Source of the DNA: Microvirga zambiensis WSM3693
Lineage (GTDB): Bacteria > Pseudomonadota > Alphaproteobacteria > Rhizobiales > Beijerinckiaceae
Direction: 5' to 3'
Assembly: GCF_016735695.1 (NCBI RefSeq)
Contig: NZ_JAERQD010000049.1
Coordinates: forward strand, 1-42,982
DNA length: 42,982 nt
Positions 1 through 12,773 of the stretch are shown piece after piece (positions within the stretch are counted from its first letter, which is position 1; every line of letters starts with the position of its first letter). The notes under the pieces are model-generated. The model worked only from the letters and a program-made list of their open reading frames with translations. It was not told where the DNA came from and ran no database searches. A program made the translations under genes and the position numbers.

Positions 1-89
1 ATATAGCCAAGATTGGGAATGATGTCAAGAACAAAGTGAGAACATAACATCACGCTTCCGTCCTGCCGCCTCGCCCCTCGTCCCCTCGG

Positions 90-180
90 CGTCATGGCCG
101 CACTTGGTGCGGCCACCCACGTCTTCGAGAACCACCCCGTTGCCAAGACGTGGGTGCCCGGGACAAGCCCGGGCATGACG
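90..180. repeat. REP-like palindromic element, copy 1
   Basis: A 91-bp unit begins CGTCATGGCCGCACTTGG and ends CCCGGGCATGACG, with an inner CCACGTCTT / AAGACGTGG pair. The outer CGTCATG and CATGACG arms, the GC-rich inner arms and the CACGTCTT core make a multi-stem cruciform. The same architecture recurs at 299-389, 2506-2589, 9348-9437, 14345-14437 and, diverged, 12628-12720. It resembles REP/BIME elements, which are non-autonomous and often sit at 3' ends of genes. Confidence 0.8.
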
Positions 181-298
181 GCGCGGGGATGGGGATGACG
201 GGAGAGGATGGGTGACAGCAGAGGGTCGCTTGACGGAGAGGGTGCCATGAGGGGTCGCGTCATTCCCGGACTGCGGCCGCCTGGTATGACACCCTCGC

Positions 299-389
299 CG
301 TCATGGCCGCACTTGGTGCGGCCACCCACGTCTTGAGGAACTGCAGCGCTTCCAAGGTGTGGATCCCCGGGACAAGCCCGGGCATGACG
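299..389. repeat. REP-like palindromic element, copy 2
   Basis: This second 91-bp copy lies 118 bp from copy 1 in the same orientation and is close to the tdk stop. Its first 30 or so bases match copy 1 and it keeps the terminal CATGACG arm. The loop is diverged (GAGGAACTGCAGCG against CGAGAACCACCCCG). As the nearest strong hairpin downstream of tdk it could act as a transcript end or 3' stabiliser; no T-run follows, so it is not a classic terminator. Confidence 0.8.
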
Positions 390-453
390 GCGGAGGGTAC
401 GGGGATGATGGGAGAGGGTGTCATTCCCGGCCATGCCGGAGAATGCTGCGGCG

Positions 454-1077
454 TTACTCCGCCGCCACCGGCTGTGCCAGCAGCTGCCTTGCCGCCGGCC
501 CGATATCGCCCGCTGTCCAATGCGGCCGGCAGACGGAGACGTAGCGGCCCTCGCCGCCGATCTCGACCACCTCGCCGGAGCGCACGGCCTCGCCGTTGCG
601 GTCGTATTTCAGGATCATCGTGGCCTTGCGGCCGCAATGGCAGAGCTGCTTGATCTCCTGGAAATCCTGGGCCAGCGCCATCATCGTGATGATGGCGTCG
701 CTGAACAGCGTGCCGTAGACGTTGTTCTTCAGCCCATAGGCCATGACCGGGACGTTCAGCTCGTCGACGATCCAGGCGAGCTGCCTCACCTGCTCCGCCG
801 TCATGAACTGGACTTCGTCGATCAGAACAACCGTCACCGGCTTCTTCGCCTGTTCGGCCGAGACGATGGCCGCGATGTCGTCGCCCTTCTTCAGGGGAAT
901 CGCATCGGCCTCGAGGCCGATGCGGGATTTCACCTTGCCGACGCCGAAACGGTCGTCGATCAGGCTCGTGAACAGCAGCACGTGGCCGCCATTCTCGATG
1001 TAATTGTAGCGAACCTGCAGGAGATGGGTCGTCTTGCCTGCATTCATCACCGAGTAGATGAAGTGAAGCTTTGCCAT
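454..1077 (-). CDS. tdk: Thymidine kinase
   Basis: This 207-aa cytosolic enzyme phosphorylates thymidine to dTMP with ATP in pyrimidine salvage. The sequence shows a type II thymidine kinase: a P-loop near residues 9-16 (MNAGKT), the DEVQFM segment that follows the Walker B Asp around residue 88, and a zinc-ribbon lasso with CHCGRKA and a later Cys in SVCRPHW. Length fits the 190-215 aa typical of the Gram-negative form. The ATG start directly precedes the conserved KLHFIYSVMNAGK segment. It lies 9 bp beyond the lpdA stop on the same strand, so it may be the last gene of the long TCA operon. That position is unusual because tdk has no metabolic link to 2-oxoglutarate dehydrogenase. Family assignment is firm; co-transcription is an inference. 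Confidence 0.96.
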   Translation of the reverse strand: MAKLHFIYSVMNAGKTTHLLQVRYNYIENGGHVLLFTSLIDDRFGVGKVKSRIGLEADAIPLKKGDDIAAIVSAEQAKKPVTVVLIDEVQFMTAEQVRQLAWIVDELNVPVMAYGLKNNVYGTLFSDAIITMMALAQDFQEIKQLCHCGRKATMILKYDRNGEAVRSGEVVEIGGEGRYVSVCRPHWTAGDIGPAARQLLAQPVAAE

Positions 1078-1086
1078 GAATCCATA

Positions 1087-2487
1087 TTACATATGGATGG
1101 CGCGCTTTTCGACGGCCATCGCCGCTTCCTTCACAGCTTCCGCGAGCGTCGGATGCGCGTGACAGGTGCGGGCCATGTCCTCGGAGGATCCGCCGAACTC
1201 CATGGTGATCGCCGCCTCGTGGATCAGGTTGCCCGCCTCCGGGCCGATGATGTGGACGCCGAGCACCTTGTCGGTGCCGGCATCGGCCAAAATCTTCACG
1301 AAGCCGTCCGTGGTGCGGTTGACCTTGGCGCGTCCATTGGCGGTGAAGGGGAACTTGCCGACATTGTAGGCGATGCCCGCAGCCTTCAACTCTTCCTCGG
1401 TCTTGCCGATGGAGGCGACCTCCGGGAAGGTATAGACCACGCTCGGGATCACGTCGTAATTCACGTGGCCTGCCTTGCCGGCAATGATTTCCGCAACGGC
1501 AACACCCTCATCCTCGGCCTTATGCGCGAGCATCGGGCCGGCGATCACATCGCCGATGGCGTAGATGCCGGTGACGTTGGTGGAGAAATGCGCGTCCGTC
1601 TGGATGCGGCCGCGATTGTCGAGCTGGACGCCCACATGATCGAGGCCGAGACCCTGCGTATACGGCACGCGGCCGATGGCGACGAGCACCACGTCGGCCT
1701 CGATGGTCTCAGGCGTTCCGCCGGCGGCGGGCTCGAAGGTGAGCGTCGCGCCCTTGCCCGTGTTCTCGACCTTGGTGACCTTGGAGCCGAGCTTGAACTG
1801 GAAGCCCTGCTTGCCCAGGATGCGCTGGAAGTTCTTGGCGACCTCGCCGTCCATGCCGGGCAGGATGCGGTCGAGATATTCCACCACGATCACTTCCGAG
1901 CCGAGGCGGCGCCACACCGATCCGAGCTCCAGGCCGATCACGCCGGCGCCGATGACCACGAGGCGCTTCGGCACGCTCTCGAGTTCGAGCGCGCCGGTGG
2001 AGGAGACGACCACCTTCTCGTCGATCTCGACGCCCGGCAGGCGCGTCACGTCTGAGCCCGTGGCGATGACGATGTTCTTCGTCTCGAGCACCTGGTTCGA
2101 GCCGTCCTCGGCGGTCACTTCGACCTGGCCGGGAGCGGCGATGCGCGCGGTGCCGAAGAAGGCATCGATCTTGTTCTTCTTGAGCAGGAACTCGACGCCC
2201 TTCACGTTGCCGTCGACGCCTTCCTGCTTGAAGGACTGCATCGTCTTGAGATCGAGGGTGGGCGCGGAAACGCCGATGCCGAGACCGGCGAAGTGGTCGC
2301 GCGCGTCCTCGAACATGTGCGAGGCATGCAGCAGCGCCTTCGAGGGAATGCAGCCCACGTTGAGGCAGGTGCCGCCATGGGTCTTGCGCTTCTCGACGAC
2401 GGCGGTCTTGAGGCCGAGCTGCGCGGCGCGGATGGCGCAGACATAGCCGCCGGGACCGGTGCCGATGACGATGAGATCGTAGGACAT
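1087..2487 (-). CDS. lpdA: Dihydrolipoyl dehydrogenase (E3)
   Basis: This 466-aa FAD flavoprotein reoxidises the dihydrolipoyl arm of the E2 subunit and passes electrons to NAD+. Visible features are the N-terminal FAD-binding GTGPGG (residues 9-14), the redox disulfide Cys41/Cys46 in GGTCLNVGCIPSK, a second NAD-binding GxGxxG near residue 175, and the C-terminal His445/Glu450 dyad in HAHPTLAE. The frame stays open to base 2532, but that extension is coded by a palindromic repeat; the ATG at 2487 starts the conserved MSYDLIVIG and has GGAGA 8 bases upstream. It sits downstream of sucB, so it very probably serves the 2-oxoglutarate dehydrogenase complex, though Lpd proteins can be shared with pyruvate dehydrogenase or the glycine cleavage system. 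Confidence 0.97.
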   Translation of the reverse strand: MSYDLIVIGTGPGGYVCAIRAAQLGLKTAVVEKRKTHGGTCLNVGCIPSKALLHASHMFEDARDHFAGLGIGVSAPTLDLKTMQSFKQEGVDGNVKGVEFLLKKNKIDAFFGTARIAAPGQVEVTAEDGSNQVLETKNIVIATGSDVTRLPGVEIDEKVVVSSTGALELESVPKRLVVIGAGVIGLELGSVWRRLGSEVIVVEYLDRILPGMDGEVAKNFQRILGKQGFQFKLGSKVTKVENTGKGATLTFEPAAGGTPETIEADVVLVAIGRVPYTQGLGLDHVGVQLDNRGRIQTDAHFSTNVTGIYAIGDVIAGPMLAHKAEDEGVAVAEIIAGKAGHVNYDVIPSVVYTFPEVASIGKTEEELKAAGIAYNVGKFPFTANGRAKVNRTTDGFVKILADAGTDKVLGVHIIGPEAGNLIHEAAITMEFGGSSEDMARTCHAHPTLAEAVKEAAMAVEKRAIHM

Positions 2488-2505
2488 TGGTTGTCTCCAC
2501 TTAAA

Positions 2506-2589
2506 CGTCATGCCCGGACTTGATCCGGGCATCCACGTCTTTGCTTTGCGTTGGAAGGCGTGGATGGCCGGGACGAACCGGCCACGACG
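2506..2589. repeat. REP-like palindromic element, copy 3, between sucB and lpdA
   Basis: This 84-bp copy begins CGTCATGCCCGGACTTGATC and ends GGCCACGACG. It fills almost the whole 119-bp gap between sucB and lpdA without breaking either gene. The inner CACGTCTT / GGCGTGGAT pair is kept. Its CAT provides a spurious upstream ATG for lpdA at 2532. Confidence 0.85.
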
Positions 2590-2606
2590 CTAAATGGGCA
2601 TTGTTC

Positions 2607-3851
2607 TTACAGGTCGAGCACGAGGCGGGCCGGATCTTCCAGCGCCTCCTTGACCCGCACGAGGAAGGTCACGGCTTCCTTGCCGTCGACGATGCGGTGA
2701 TCGTAGGAGAGCGCGAGATACATCATCGGGCGGATGACGACCTGGCCGTTGCGCACCACCGGGCGGTCCTCGATGCGATGCATGCCGAGAATGCCCGATT
2801 GCGGCGCGTTCAGGATCGGCGTCGACATGAGCGAGCCGTAGATGCCACCATTGGTGATGGTGAAGGTGCCGCCCTGCATCTCGTCGATGCCGAGCTTGCC
2901 GTCTCGCGCCCGCTTGCCGAAATCGGCGATCTTCTTCTCGATGCCGGCGACGGAGAGCAGATCCGCATCGCGCACCACGGGCACCACGAGGCCCTTCTCG
3001 GTGCCGACCGCGATGCCGATGTGGTAGTAGTTCTTGTAGACGAGATCCTGGCCGTCGATCTCGGCGTTGACTGCGGGCACGTCCTTGAGCGCCTGGATCA
3101 CGGCCTTGGTGAAGAAGCCCATGAAGCCGAGCTTGGTGCCGTGCTTCTTCTCGAACACGTCCTTGTACTGGCTGCGTAAGGACATCACCGCGCTCATGTC
3201 CACGTCGTTGAACGTGGTGAGCATGGCGGCGCTGTTCTGGGCGTCCTTCAGGCGGCGCGCGATGGTCTGGCGCAGCTTCGTCATCTTCACGCGCTCTTCG
3301 CGCTCGGCATCGACCGGCGCGGAAGGAGCGCGGACCTGGACCGGAGCAGCAGCGGGCGCAGGCGCCGAAGCGCCGCCCGTGGCGATGGCGGCGAGCATGT
3401 CGCCCTTGGTCACGCGGCCGTCCTTGCCCGAACCCGCGACGCCTGCGGGGCTGACGCCGCTCTCGGCGGCAAGGCGCGCTACGGCGGGACCGTTGTCACG
3501 GGAGGCGGCGGCCGCTGCAGGTGCGGGCGCAGCGGCGGGAGCGGGTGCCGGAGCCGCGGCCTTGGGAGCCTCCGCCTTCGGTGCGGCCGCAGGGGCAGCA
3601 GCGGCGGCAGCGCCACCTTCGATGACGGAGCCGAGCACGGCGCCGGGGCTTACCGTTTCGCCGTCCTTGGCGACGATGTCGCCCAGCGTACCGCTCGCGG
3701 GAGCGTTCACCTCGAGGGTCACCTTGTCGGTCTCGAGCTCCAGCACCGGCTCGTCGGCCTTCACGGGGTCGCCCGGCTTCTTGAACCAGCGGCCGATGGT
3801 GGCCTCTGAAACGGATTCGCCGAGAGTGGGTACGCGGATTTCGGTTGCCAT
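2607..3851 (-). CDS. sucB: Dihydrolipoyllysine succinyltransferase, E2 of 2-oxoglutarate dehydrogenase
   Basis: This 414-aa protein forms the core of the 2-oxoglutarate dehydrogenase complex and transfers succinyl groups to CoA. Domain order is classic: an N-terminal lipoyl domain (residues 1-77) with the lipoylated Lys43 in ETDKVTLE, an Ala/Pro linker (about 80-117), a peripheral subunit-binding domain (about 118-155, ARLAAESGVSPAGV) and the C-terminal acyltransferase domain ending with His385 and Asp389 in SYDHRIVDG. The N-terminus MATEIRVPTLGESVSEA is the standard succinyltransferase start. It lies between a YciI-like gene and lpdA. The symbol odhB is equally used. Confidence 0.97.
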   Translation of the reverse strand: MATEIRVPTLGESVSEATIGRWFKKPGDPVKADEPVLELETDKVTLEVNAPASGTLGDIVAKDGETVSPGAVLGSVIEGGAAAAAAPAAAPKAEAPKAAAPAPAPAAAPAPAAAAASRDNGPAVARLAAESGVSPAGVAGSGKDGRVTKGDMLAAIATGGASAPAPAAAPVQVRAPSAPVDAEREERVKMTKLRQTIARRLKDAQNSAAMLTTFNDVDMSAVMSLRSQYKDVFEKKHGTKLGFMGFFTKAVIQALKDVPAVNAEIDGQDLVYKNYYHIGIAVGTEKGLVVPVVRDADLLSVAGIEKKIADFGKRARDGKLGIDEMQGGTFTITNGGIYGSLMSTPILNAPQSGILGMHRIEDRPVVRNGQVVIRPMMYLALSYDHRIVDGKEAVTFLVRVKEALEDPARLVLDL

Positions 3852-3877
3852 GAGTTACGCCTTAGGGACGGCCCATC

Positions 3878-4198
3878 TTACAGAGGGCTGGGTTGGTGGG
3901 TCGTCCGCAGGATGGCCTGCGGAATCGGATGGATGTCGTATCGGAAGCCGCGGCCGGAGCGGATCAGCGGGTCGAACTCCGTCAGAGCGGAAGCCGCCGC
4001 CGGATCGCTCACCTCCACGATGGCCAGGCCCCAGACTCCCGCAGGATCGAGGACCGGGCCGACGATCACGGCCTCTCCCTTATCGGCTGCCCGTTGCCAG
4101 TACGCTGCATGGTCCTGCATCAGGCGAGCCTCCTCCCCCGTCATGTCGGCGGGGAAGGTCGGCCTTGGAGGCAGAAGCCTGCAGAGAAAAAACGGCAT
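3878..4198 (-). CDS. YciI-like (DGPF-related) small protein inside the OGDH operon
   Basis: This 106-aa protein matches the YCII-related fold (ferredoxin-like alpha+beta, often dimeric). It shows the typical run DHAAYWQRAADKGEAV, then VGPVLDPAG and a terminal FRYDIHPI strand. The conserved histidine in the first helix (DHAAYW) is present. Family members are small cytosolic proteins, some with dehydrochlorinase-like or unknown activity; I infer no specific function. Its ATG starts 15 bp beyond the sucA stop and its stop is 26 bp before sucB, so it must be co-transcribed with both. A gene between E1 and E2 of the complex is unusual. The N-terminal MPFFLCRLLPPR fits the first beta strand. Confidence 0.85.
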   Translation of the reverse strand: MPFFLCRLLPPRPTFPADMTGEEARLMQDHAAYWQRAADKGEAVIVGPVLDPAGVWGLAIVEVSDPAAASALTEFDPLIRSGRGFRYDIHPIPQAILRTTHQPSPL

Positions 4199-4213
4199 GC
4201 CCTGGTGCTCCGG

Positions 4214-7174
<2,961 letters not shown>

Positions 7175-7201
7175 GACAATACTCGATCCAAAATGACGGT
7201 G

Positions 7202-7225
7202 GGCCGCCCCGGATCCGGGGCGGCC
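7202..7225. repeat. 24-bp perfect palindrome between sucD and sucA
   Basis: The arms GGCCGCCCC and GGGGCGGCC flank a central GGATCC, itself self-complementary, so all 24 bases pair. In RNA this forms a very stable GC hairpin just after the sucD stop (7235) and about 27 bases before the sucA start. No T-run follows on the minus strand, so an intrinsic terminator is unlikely. A processing or stabilising hairpin that sets the ratio of sucCD to sucAB is a reasonable guess. Confidence 0.85.
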
Positions 7226-7234
7226 GTTTGTCGG

Positions 7235-8122
<888 letters not shown>

Positions 8123-8134
8123 CAGCTCGAAACC

Positions 8135-9334
<1,200 letters not shown>

Positions 9335-9347
9335 CTGTTTTCCTCTT

Positions 9348-9437
9348 CGTCATGCCCGGGCTTGGCCCGGGCACCCACGCCTTAAACGAGCGTGGCGAGT
9401 AAAGACGTGGATGGCCGCATCAAGTGCGGCCATGACG
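9348..9437. repeat. REP-like palindromic element, copy 4, between mdh and sucC
   Basis: This 90-bp unit begins CGTCATGCCCGGGCTTGGC and ends GTGCGGCCATGACG. It fills the mdh-sucC gap from 13 bp before the sucC ATG to 8 bp after the mdh stop. It has the same outer CGTCATG / CATGACG arms as the others but its two GC arms have different sequences (GCCCGGGC and GGCCGCA...TGCGGCC), so it folds as two adjacent hairpins. Confidence 0.85.
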
Positions 9438-9445
9438 TGCGATGT

Positions 9446-10408
9446 CTACTTCAGAGCCGGGTTGATCTGCTTGCAGGCGTCGACGAGGCCCTGCACCGAG
9501 GCGACGGACTTCTCGAACATGGCCTTCTCGTCGGCGGAGAACGCGACCTCGACGATGCGCTCGACGCCGTTCTCGCCGATCACGATCGGCACGCCCACGA
9601 ACATGTCCTTCACGCCGTACTGGCCGTTCAGGTAAGCAGCGCAGGGCAGGACGCGCTTCTTGTCCTTGAGATAGCTCTCGGCCATGGCGATGGCCGACGC
9701 CGCCGGCGCATAGAAGGCGGAGCCGGTCTTGAGCAGGTTGACGATCTCGCCGCCGCCTTTTCGGGTGCGCTCGACCATGGCGTCGAGCTTTTCCTGAGAC
9801 GTCCAGCCCATCTTCACGAGGTCGGGCAGCGGCACGCCGGCAACCGTGGAGTAGCGCACCAGCGGCACCATGTCGTCGCCGTGGCCGCCGAGCACGAAGG
9901 CGGTCACGTCCTCGACCGACACGTTGAATTCTTCAGCGAGGAAGTGGCGGAAGCGGGCGCTGTCGAGCACGCCGGCCATGCCGACGATCTTTTCCGGCTT
10001 CAGGCCGGAGAACTTCTGCAGCGCCCAGACCATGGCATCGAGCGGGTTGGTGATGCAGATGACGAAGGCGTTCGGGGCATATTGCTTGATGCCGCCGCCG
10101 ACCGCTTCCATGACCTTCAGGTTGATGCCGATCAGGTCGTCGCGGCTCATGCCGGGCTTGCGCGGCACGCCGGCGGTGACGATGATCACGTCGGCGCCTT
10201 CGATGGCGGAGTAATCGTTCGCGCCCTTGTACTTGGCATCGAACCCGTCGACCGGCGCGGATTCCGCGATATCGAGACCTTTGCCCTGGGGGATGCCTTC
10301 CGCGATGTCGAAGAGCACGACGTCGCCGAGTTCCTTCAAGCCGACGAGATGGGCGAGCGTTCCGCCGATCTGGCCTGCACCGATGAGCGCGATCTTTTTC
10401 CGGGCCAT
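9446..10408 (-). CDS. mdh: Malate dehydrogenase
   Basis: This 320-aa NAD-dependent enzyme oxidises malate to oxaloacetate. It belongs to the LDH-like MDH group typical of alphaproteobacteria. It shows the NAD-binding GAGQIGG (residues 10-16), the catalytic loop VPRKPGMSR with Arg83 and Arg89, Asp149/Arg152 in LDSAR, and catalytic His176 in GGHGDDMVPL. The frame is open to base 10459, but the ATG at 10408 begins the conserved MARKKIALIGAG and has AAGGA 8 bases upstream. It is the first gene of the mdh-sucCD-sucAB-lpdA run; the promoter should lie in the 221 bp to its right. Confidence 0.98.
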   Translation of the reverse strand: MARKKIALIGAGQIGGTLAHLVGLKELGDVVLFDIAEGIPQGKGLDIAESAPVDGFDAKYKGANDYSAIEGADVIIVTAGVPRKPGMSRDDLIGINLKVMEAVGGGIKQYAPNAFVICITNPLDAMVWALQKFSGLKPEKIVGMAGVLDSARFRHFLAEEFNVSVEDVTAFVLGGHGDDMVPLVRYSTVAGVPLPDLVKMGWTSQEKLDAMVERTRKGGGEIVNLLKTGSAFYAPAASAIAMAESYLKDKKRVLPCAAYLNGQYGVKDMFVGVPIVIGENGVERIVEVAFSADEKAMFEKSVASVQGLVDACKQINPALK

Positions 10409-10600
10409 AGTCTGTCCTTGGGTTTTGGCACGAGCCTTTGAGGTGGCGCTGTTTGACACAAGAGATGGGCGGCCATCAAGCGAGCAAAAGATTAACGGAT
10501 AAGGCTTTGCGCCTAAGTAAAAGGCAGATGAAGCTTAACGTTTTGAAAATATCTTTGCAGTTCAATGCTTTGGGCCGATTCAAGGTGAGATAATTTTCTC

Positions 10601-10624
10601 GTTACAAATTTCAAAAATTGTAAC
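10601..10624. promoter_or_regulatory. Near-perfect 24-bp palindrome between tetR-type gene and mdh
   Basis: The arms GTTACAAATTT (10601-10611) and AAAATTGTAAC (10614-10624) pair with one mismatch around a CA centre. It starts 6 bp after the stop of the TetR-family gene and about 190 bp upstream of mdh. AT-rich inverted repeats of this size are typical TetR operators, so it is a candidate operator for the neighbouring regulator, possibly touching the mdh promoter. It could instead be a weak transcript-end hairpin. Confidence 0.45.
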
Positions 10625-10629
10625 TGGCG

Positions 10630-11256
10630 CTACACGCTTCCGTTCGCCAGCGCCCGCAGGACCACCCGGATCACAGTCGCAAGGCGCGGATTGAGGATGT
10701 CCAGCGGCACCTCCGCGTCGAGGCGGACGGTCAGGGGATTGATGAAGCGATAGACCGCATCGGTGATGAAGGCATGGGCCTTCTCGCGGTCCCGGGGGTC
10801 GAACTTGCCCGTGACGATGCCCTCGTCCAGCACCCGCTCGATCAGCTGGCGCATCCGTGCCCGGTGCTTGCGCACGAGGGGGCGCGAGGTCTCGGTCGCG
10901 GTGCAATAGACGTCGAAAAGGTGCCGGTCCTCGGTCAGCAGCTCCCGGTGGACCCGGGCCCAGGCCTGGATCAGGCGCTCGAGCTTGTCGTCGGCCGGAT
11001 CGGGCGAATCCGCGATCTCGGCGATGGTGGCCTCCAGCCCGCGCAGCCACTGGCCGGCCACCGCATCGATGAGAGCCGCCTTGTTGGCGAAGTAGCGATA
11101 GACGTTGGCATGGGTCATGCCGGCCGCATCGGCGATGCCGACCACCGTGATATGCTTCGGCCCGAACTCCTTCAGCTGGTCGGCGGCGATGGCGAGAAGC
11201 CGGGAATCGGCCGGAGCGAGATCCGCCTGTCGCGCCGCGCCGACGGGCCGCTTCAT
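10630..11256 (-). CDS. TetR-family transcriptional regulator
   Basis: This 208-aa protein has an N-terminal helix-turn-helix of the TetR type (about residues 18-65) with the recognisable ITVVGIADAAGMTHANVYRYF and the following NKAALIDAV. The rest is an all-helical ligand-binding/dimer domain with no recognisable ligand signature. Its ATG overlaps the zapE stop (ATGA), so the two are translated from one message. A 24-bp palindrome lies right after its stop. Ligand and targets are unknown; control of itself or of the adjacent mdh operon is a guess. Confidence 0.92.
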   Translation of the reverse strand: MKRPVGAARQADLAPADSRLLAIAADQLKEFGPKHITVVGIADAAGMTHANVYRYFANKAALIDAVAGQWLRGLEATIAEIADSPDPADDKLERLIQAWARVHRELLTEDRHLFDVYCTATETSRPLVRKHRARMRQLIERVLDEGIVTGKFDPRDREKAHAFITDAVYRFINPLTVRLDAEVPLDILNPRLATVIRVVLRALANGSV

Positions 11257-12446
11257 GTCTCCGCAAGTCCGGTCGTGTCGCCGGAGGCTTCGGAATCCGA
11301 GCGGCCATGGGGCAGGGACAGGTATTCCTCGGAACGCATCTCGATCAGGCGCGAGACGGTGCGGTCGAACTCGAAGGCCTCGCGGCCGGAATCGGCGTGA
11401 TAGAGCTCATGCACCTCGGCCTCGGCGGAAGCGAGGAGCTTCACATGGGCATCGTAGAGGGCGTCGATGAGCAGGATGAAGCGCTTCGCCTCGTTGCGGC
11501 GCTCGAAGGACATCGTGGGAATGTTCTCCAGGATGATTGTGTGAAAGTCCTCGGCGACGGCGAGATAGTCGGCGGCGCCGAGCGGCTTCGAGCACAGATC
11601 CAGGAAGGAGAAACGCGCCACGCCGCCGGCGGCCTGCGGCACCTCCACCGGATGGCCCTTGACGGTCAGAGTCATCGGCTTGCCCTGCTCGCGGCCGGTG
11701 AGGCTCTTGAAGGCGCGGGTCAGGGCCTCGTGCGAGCGCTCGTCGGCGGGCGCATAGAAGACGGGACTGCCGGCGAGCTTTTCCAGCCGGAAATCGGTGC
11801 GGGATTCGAGCTTCACCACATCCATCCGCTCCTGCAGGAGCGCGATGAAGGGCAGGAACAGCGAGCGGTTGAGACCGCCCTCGTAGAGCCGGTCCGGCTC
11901 CACGTTCGAGGTCGCCACCACCACCACGCCACGGGCGAAGAGCGCCGTGAACAGGCGCCCGAGGATCATGGCATCGGCGATGTCGGTGACGGTGAACTCG
12001 TCGAAGCAGAGCACCCAGGCCTCGTCGGCGAGCGCCTCGGCAACGGGCGTGATCGGATCGTCGCCCGAGACCTCGCCGTTCTTGAGCTTCTGGCGATAGA
12101 CGTGGATGCGCTCGTGCACATCGGCCATGAAGGCATGGAAATGCACCCGCCGCTTGCGCCTGACGGTGAGCGCCTCGAAGAACAGGTCCATCAGCATGGT
12201 CTTGCCGCGGCCGACCGAGCCCCAGACATAGAGGCCCTTCGGGGCAGCGGCGCTCTTCTTGCCGAAGAGCCAGCCGAGCGCGCTGGGTTTTCGGGCGAGG
12301 CGGTGATTGGCGAGGCTCCCCGCAAGCGTATCGAGACGCCTGAGCAGGGCGACCTGCGCCGGATCGCGCTCGATGGCGCCCGCCGCGACGAGCGCGTTGT
12401 ACCGGGCCGAGATGGAGTGGGGCGAGGAGAAGGAGGTGTCGTTCAC
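11253..12446 (-). CDS. zapE: AFG1/ZapE-like ATPase
   Basis: This AAA-type P-loop ATPase belongs to the AFG1/LACE1/ZapE family, which in E. coli acts on FtsZ at division and in mitochondria assists respiratory-complex quality control. From the chosen GTG start it has 397 aa, with Walker A GSVGRGKT (about 76-83), Walker B LCFDEF (about 146-151) and the sensor ATSNVEPDRLY. SARYNALVAAGAIERDP near the start is the family's N-terminal signature. An in-frame ATG at 12536 would add 30 residues with poor family character; the GTG at 12446 has GAGAGGT about 12 bases upstream. Its stop overlaps the TetR start. Location near sdh and OGDH genes would suit a role in respiratory-complex maintenance, but that is inference. 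Confidence 0.9.
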   Translation of the reverse strand: MNDTSFSSPHSISARYNALVAAGAIERDPAQVALLRRLDTLAGSLANHRLARKPSALGWLFGKKSAAAPKGLYVWGSVGRGKTMLMDLFFEALTVRRKRRVHFHAFMADVHERIHVYRQKLKNGEVSGDDPITPVAEALADEAWVLCFDEFTVTDIADAMILGRLFTALFARGVVVVATSNVEPDRLYEGGLNRSLFLPFIALLQERMDVVKLESRTDFRLEKLAGSPVFYAPADERSHEALTRAFKSLTGREQGKPMTLTVKGHPVEVPQAAGGVARFSFLDLCSKPLGAADYLAVAEDFHTIILENIPTMSFERRNEAKRFILLIDALYDAHVKLLASAEAEVHELYHADSGREAFEFDRTVSRLIEMRSEEYLSLPHGRSDSEASGDTTGLAET

Positions 12447-12627
12447 GGGATGATCGATACCTCTCTCACCGTGTAAGCGCAAACGTCCGCTGGCCGGATT
12501 GCGCTGAGAACCGGCCTTTCCATGGGGCCTGGCCATTACAAGCCCAACGCTGCTCTACCCCCCTTGCAGGGACGGGTCAGGGGTGGGGGTGGTGCCGCCG
12601 GGTGAAACCGTTGCGTCAAACCCGCCA

Positions 12628-12720
12628 CGTCATGGCCGGCCTTGTGCCGGCCATCCCGATACCGTGAAACGCCGTGCTTTTCTTAATCGAGATCACCGGC
12701 ACAAGGCCGGTGATGGCATG
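12628..12720. repeat. Diverged REP-like element, copy 6, in zapE/omp19 gap
   Basis: This copy starts CGTCATGGCCGGCCTTGTGC and ends ACAAGGCCGGTGATGGCA, so the outer CGTCATGGC arm is recognisable but the core (GAAACGCCGTGC) has lost the CACGTCTT pair. The 327-bp gap 12447-12773 holds this element and, at 12556-12600, a G-rich stretch; I see no gene in it. Confidence 0.6.
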
Positions 12721-12773
12721 GAGGGAGCACGACATGCGCCGCCTCACCTTTATGCCCAGCACCTTTCATCCAA

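Larger units (their letters stand above)
1..453. other. Left-edge intergenic region without a supported gene
   Basis: I see no credible coding sequence before the stop of tdk. The stretch holds two copies of the dispersed palindromic element described separately and scattered fragments of the same sequence (CATTCCCGG and CATGCCGG pieces near 260-285 and 420-440). Long open frames here run antisense to tdk or through the repeats and look like GC-rich shadows. Transcription from tdk would run leftwards into these palindromes. Confidence 0.6.

Noticed and set aside
418..2055. A plus-strand open frame of 545 codons antisense to tdk and lpdA
   Set aside because: Same type of shadow: it covers two recognised genes, shows no conserved motif, and begins in the REP region.
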